DNA from: Acanthamoeba castellanii str. Neff
Lineage: Eukaryota; Discosea; Longamoebia; Acanthamoebidae
Assembly: GCF_000313135.1 (NCBI RefSeq)
Contig: NW_004457638.1
Span: 46,418-71,962, forward strand
Length of the DNA: 25,545 bases
Reading direction: 5' to 3'
A program made the position numbers and the translations under genes. Position 1 is the stretch's first letter, and each line of letters starts with the position of its first letter. The notes beneath the pieces are model-generated. The model was not told the origin of the DNA, did no database searches, and was given only the letters and a program-made list of their open reading frames with translations. Shown piece after piece: positions 17,395-25,545 of the stretch.

Positions 17395-18820
17395 CTATTG
17401 GTGAGATGAAGCTCAGAGAGTGTGAGTACATGGGTGATGTGTGCAGATGTACCCTGGGCAATGGCTCCCCTGCCACCTGTTGCCTCTGCACTGGTGTCTG
17501 TGATATTCATTATGTGTATCAGTCATAAAGAAAGGGTGAGGTGAAGAGGTCTCCTGCACTGGTGTGGTTGGGGTCTGCAGCTGTTACATGGCAGTGTAGG
17601 GTGAGTACAAAGTGGAGAGGAGGGCAATGAGTTAAGAGATGAGATGTACCATACTGCTAGGGCTAGTGCTGCTTGGTTGTGCCATGCCAGCCAGCCCACT
17701 TGCTTGCTGCACCAAAGCTGTGCAAGCAAACATTTAAATGCAGCACAGCACACAACAAGATGTAGAAGAAACAAACATGCCTTCAGCCTGTGCAACATCA
17801 GTCCTTCCTTCCAGCTCTGAAAAGATGCTTGACTTACTTACTCCTGTGTATGTGTTGCAGTGCCAACACACTGCTACACAGGTCAATGACACTGAGCTCC
17901 CATCATCACACTACTGCCCTCCCTGGGTGCACAAAGCCTTCACAGCCACTCCACTTGCCTGCCTTGTGTCAATTGCCAACTAGTCAAGCAAGATGGGTCA
18001 CCCAAGGTTGGCAGCTTCCAGGGAGTTTGAACAAGAACTGTGTGCCAGCCTGCACACACTATTGCGTAATTGAATGCAGGTTGCAGCCAGGCGCATGGCA
18101 AGCTTCCCTTTTTGTTGACTTATTTTCCCCAGTGCACAAGGGGATATTATCCCCACATAGATGAGGAGGAGGGACCAATAGGGAATAAAAAGGCATTTTC
18201 CCCACAAAGAGTCATTATTGGTGTCTATCTTTAGTGTTGTGTTTTTACTGTTATTTAACGATTATTTCCCCACACTAACATGTTATTGGATGATCTTGTG
18301 TATTGTTTGTGATTGGTCAGGTTATCAGATATATAATAAAGAAAGACATTTGTGTGTTTCAGTGCAATGCAACAAGAAAGAAAAATCAGTCCAAAAGAGG
18401 CAAAACCAACTGACATCACCAAAGAGACATGTGGGGATTTATCTATTCCCTACTTCTATTGGCCAAACTGTATTAATATTCATGGTGGGACTTTACCTGG
18501 CTTGTAGAAATTCATTGTGGTGGTCTAAGAGAATTTAATTTAGTATGCAGAGCTGGCATGCAATGCAAGTGGAAAGATTTCCATCTTCCCTCACTTCTTC
18601 ATGTCAAAATTGGTTGGCAATGCTGTGCCAGCTACATACAGAGGCACTGCAGTGCAGCCACCTGTGTGAAAGCTTCACATGGTTGATCAGCAGCACAACA
18701 GGCAATGGAATTCACACCCAGGCTGTAACCCTTTTACATTGTGGTGGAAACTCAGTGAAGGACTTGTTGGGGAGGGTTTTTCAGTCAACAGTGAAAGGTA
18801 GTAAGTGAGACAAAAGGACC
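17395..18820. other. Long gene-poor, AT-richer stretch
   Basis: About 1.4 kb without GC3-biased frames. Words such as TTTCCCCAC and GTGGGGAT recur between 18120 and 18440. The segment around 18165-18205 (CCAATAGGGAATAAAA...CCCCAC) resembles, in reverse orientation, that around 18430-18465 (GTGGGG...ATTCCCTACTTCTATTGGCC), an imperfect inverted pair about 260 bases apart. This could mark a small non-autonomous transposon, but no transposase or target-site duplication is identified. A hydrophobic minus-strand frame at 17798-17523 has poor codon bias and is not called. Confidence 0.4.
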
Positions 18821-19191
18821 ATGACAGGCGAGCAGCACCCAAGCACGAGAGAGCGCAGCTTCTTGCAGCTGCAGGTGAGCATTGAGACCATGTCAGTGCA
18901 GATGTCCACATGGTAGATCTGTTGTGCAAGCCGTCAACTCATGGGTCCTACCACAGTTACTCCTCTCTCTCTCTATCTCTCTCTCTTCAGGAAGACAAGA
19001 AGGCGACGACGGACTGTGCGCTGCACGTGACGCCATTGCACAACAAGAAGTGCAAACTAATCAAAAGTAGTATTACACTGTGCCTGATTATTAGGGCGAG
19101 GTCTGGTCAGGGGAGGGCGGAGAGGCGTTGGGCCTGCCGAGCGAGCAGGCGGCACGCGTCGGAGCCGCAGCTGATGGCGAACCCATCGTAG
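18821..19191 (+). CDS. Hypothetical small gene overlapping the mannanase 3' end
   Basis: An ATG at 18821 opens an 18-codon exon (18821-18874, MTGEQHPSTRERSFLQLQ) ending at GTGAGC. A (CT)n-rich intron ends in CTTCAG at 18990, and phase-0 exon 18991-19191 follows, giving 84 aa. The intron signals are excellent: strong donor and long pyrimidine tract. Exon 2 begins EDKKATTDCALHVTPLHNKKC and then runs into sequence antisense to the mannanase last exon (stop at 19107), so its true end is doubtful; another intron may follow. No domain is recognised. Confidence 0.35.
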
Positions 19192-20948
19192 TTGGGGTAG
19201 TTGTCCGTCACCAGCATCCAGAAGCTCCACCCGTTGTACTTGGCGTTGTACATCGCGTTGGTCCACTGAGTGTAAATGTTCACCTGGTCTGCACCAAACA
19301 TATGTGGAATATTGGAAAGTGTATGATAGGGAAGTATAAAAATAACCAATCAAATACAGCATATTGGTTCAATTTCAATAATTTTATACAATATTACTAT
19401 TTCAATCTGAAATATCAAATATCAGCGGGATGTGTACCGTAGGTGATGCCGAACTCCTCCATGACGACGGGCTTGCCGACCTGGTGCGCCCACTGACTGT
19501 GGGTCTGGATCCAGCCGTCGGCCCACTGGACGCTCTTGCTCCACGACGACGGGTACAGGTGCGCCGTGAGGAAGTCGATCGAGCTCAGCCGCCCGAAGCC
19601 GAGCGAGTCCACGCCCGCATAGCAGTCCATCGTCCAGTCCCACCCCACCTTCACCCCCCCCCGTACATCAGTCAACTGTGCGTGTGCGTGTACGTGTGCG
19701 TGTGCGTGTGCGTGTGCGTGTGCGTGTGCGTGTGCGTGTGCGTGTGCGTGTGCGGTGGTGCGTGTGCGTGTGCGGTGGTGCGTGTGCGTGTGCGTGTGCG
19801 GTGTGATGGAAAGGAAATGTACGGAATTGCCGTCGAAGCAGCCGAAGCCTTCGTCGCCGACGGCCACCATGTGGTTGGGGTCGATGCTCTTCACGTAGGC
19901 GCTCATCTCCGCCACCCAGCGCGTGATTATCGCCGCACCCGCCCCGTAGTTGCAGGCACTCGACGTCCCTGCATGCAACACGACACACGACACACATCGC
20001 ACACATTTGTTAGTGACCGCACACAACACACCGCACACACACGCGGCGGGAGCGCACGCACCATAGTCGCCGGAGCCCTGGCAGCGGAGCTCGTTGGCCA
20101 GCTCCCAAGCGAAGATGGCCGGCTCGTCCTTGTACAGCCGGCCCGTGTAGACGTTGCGCCGGTTGAGCACGTGCGCCACCCAGGCCTGGTACCACCCGCG
20201 GATCGTCGCGTCCGTGTAGAAGTCGTCGTGGTGCCCGCCGCCGCCGCCGTTGCGCCACCGCACGTACTGGTCCATTCCGCCGAACTCTTTCCAGTTGTTG
20301 GTCAGCACCACGATCACCTTCACGTCGTACGCCGCCTGAAATCGCACACACGGCACACGTTAGCACGACCGTACACACGCACACATGAGATATGAGATGA
20401 GACGCACGACACGCGCAGGCGGGAAAAGAGAGGCGTACGGCGCGGGCGATGACGAGGTCGAGGCGCTGGAGGCCGTTGGGGCCGTCGTTGAAGGCCGGCT
20501 TGGTGCCGTCCCAGAAGTGGAAGAACACGCCCTCCTTGATGCCGTCGACCGAGTTGGACCCGTCGGCGTTGCCCACGTCGGTGAAGCCCCACACGCGCAC
20601 CACGTTGAACCCGTAGGCCGACGCATTGCCGAACAGGTGGTTCACCATCTGCTTTGGCTGTGGTGTGCCGCCATTGGCGCGTGGTTCAAAAAAATGCAGT
20701 ATTTATTAATTGTTTGGCCAATGAACAAAAAGTTGGTTATAATGGAGGATGAAAGAGAGGGGAGGCTTTGGGGGTACTTTGTAGTGGAGGTAGTAGTTGT
20801 TGGTGCCGCCGAAGCGGAACGGCTGGCTGGTGGCAGAGTCCACGAACCCCATCCCGTCTCGCTTGATAAACCCGGCAACTGCGGGTACAGCGGCAAGGAC
20901 CACCAAGAAGAGCACAGCCACGACGAACGTCGCCTTTCGTCTCTCCAT
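19107..20948 (-). CDS. Secreted GH5 (mannan endo-1,4-beta-mannosidase-like) glycoside hydrolase
   Basis: Six minus-strand exons, 20948-20778, 20657-20439, 20335-20062, 19968-19823, 19648-19438 and 19288-19107, join in phase to 400 aa. The enzyme family cuts internal beta-1,4 bonds of mannans. A signal peptide is evident: MERRK, then a hydrophobic core ending near AVAG (residue 26). The mature start GFIKRDG...FRFGGTNNYYL is typical of GH5_7 mannanases. The acid/base Glu is in WELANE (E212) and the nucleophile in VMEEFG (E335). Further family marks are NVVRVWGF, TNNW and HLYPSSW. The length is normal and all catalytic parts are present. An in-frame Met 15 bases upstream (20963) is an alternative start. 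Intron 4 holds a long GTGTGCG repeat. Likely role: digestion of plant or yeast mannan, secreted or lysosomal. Confidence 0.9.
19678..19802. repeat. (GTGTGC)n array with GTGCGGTGGTGCG words in a mannanase intron
   Basis: About 125 bases of GTGTGC hexamers with three GCGGTGGTGCG or GCGGTG variants lie within intron 4 (19822-19649). Sense strand for the gene reads CGCACACG... and forms part of the sequence before the acceptor. Confidence 0.9.
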
Positions 20949-21520
20949 CGTGGTGCGTGGCACCTTCTTGCTCTTGGTCTTCTTTTTTTTTGTGCTGGCT
21001 GGCTTGAAATTTCACAAAGTTCACACAAAAACAGAATTCAAATGTGATTCCGCAGAAATTTAACAATAGTACTGAGCACATGGTACCTTGGGCGTTCTTG
21101 ACAGACATCATGATCCATTGTCCAGGCTCATCCCCATTGTCAGACTATGAATTTTCATTGTTGGGGTAGAGTGCCTTCTCCCCCTCATCAAAACTGGTAT
21201 GGATCAGATCAGGCAGCACCGTGGTCTCCCCAGCCGCCAAAGACAACCTCAGCCATGAGGCAGCCCAGGCACCTGAGAAAGCTGTTCCCCATCACCTCAC
21301 TGGCACAGGTGAGAAGGTGTGGCAGTGCCTCTCCTTCAGCCCAGAGCCACGTGCATACATCCAACGCACACCTTTGATGGGACCATCTGTGCCTGGGGCC
21401 AGCTTAGGTAAGGCGCTCTTCCACGGCTGAGGACTCAAGCGAGAAAAGCAACAACCATTTCTTCGCGCCAAGATATGTGCGGAATTTAATAACTGGGCCA
21501 ACCCCAGCACACTTCACGCG
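20949..21520. promoter_or_regulatory. Divergent region between mannanase and alpha-glucosidase genes
   Basis: About 570 bases separate the two start codons, so both promoters lie here and a shared control is possible. A T-rich tract (20982-20992) sits close to the mannanase start. The interior also contains a possible minus-strand two-exon frame (21510-21372 and 21272-21145, 88 aa) listed as a finding; if real it would reduce the promoter space. No specific binding site is recognised. Confidence 0.4.

Positions 21521-25545
<4,025 letters not shown>

Noticed and set aside
16943..17404. 153-codon plus-strand frame rich in Leu and Phe
   Set aside because: It is the antisense of the lysine-rich minus-strand exon: AAG codons read as CTT/CTC Leu. 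Its composition is a mirror artefact.
17523..17798. Hydrophobic 91-codon minus-strand frame
   Set aside because: Codon use lacks the GC3 bias of real exons, there is no domain, and no good splice signals flank it.

Overview
The window reads as nuclear DNA of a free-living amoebozoan, most like Acanthamoeba. Exons are GC-rich with strong third-position G/C. Almost every gene is cut by short introns (about 65-150 nt, GT...AG, often gtacg/gtgcg donors and gcag/acag acceptors). Introns carry (TG)n, (CACGA)n and (ACACGAC)n microsatellites, and genes sit close together on both strands. No operons, ribosome binding sites, CRISPR arrays, rRNA or tRNA genes are seen. The species guess is inference; the exon models were assembled by hand from frame, splice sites and phase.

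Layout, left to right. A first exon leaving the left edge (72-111, -). A sirtuin with class III-like deacylase residues (841-2408, +). A Methyltransf_16/METTL21-like protein methyltransferase with poly-Ser inserts (2932-4359, +). A coiled-coil protein of unknown role (5151-5891, +). A mitochondrial thioredoxin-TPR protein resembling bacterial CnoX/YbbN (6365-8100, +), tail to tail with a CUE-domain protein (8207-10332, -). An ankyrin-repeat protein (10742-11607, +). An FAD/NAD oxidoreductase relative that lacks its core (11776-13189, +). A disrupted unknown gene (13509-about 14080, -). A small multi-pass membrane protein (14261-15055, -), head to head with a YWTD/LDL-receptor-B-like pseudogene carrying several frameshifts and a nonsense codon (15216-16668, +). 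Then a sparse, AT-richer stretch (16.7-18.8 kb) with a lysine-rich small protein (16975-17394, -). The right end holds a secreted GH5 beta-mannanase (19107-20948, -), head to head with a secreted trefoil-GH31 alpha-glucosidase (21521-right edge, +).

Functional themes: the mannanase and alpha-glucosidase, both with signal peptides and divergently arranged, fit digestion of plant, yeast and bacterial polysaccharide in phagosomes or outside the cell. The sirtuin, the CnoX-like chaperone and the methyltransferase are housekeeping protein modifiers or quality-control factors. The 13.5-16.7 kb stretch holds the broken genes and is either a pseudogene cluster or poorer sequence.

The points most worth a second look are the CnoX-like mitochondrial protein, the class III-type sirtuin with an apparent Cys-to-His zinc ligand, the core-less oxidoreductase, the orphan CUE and tetraspan-like families, and related repeat words recurring in introns of unrelated genes.
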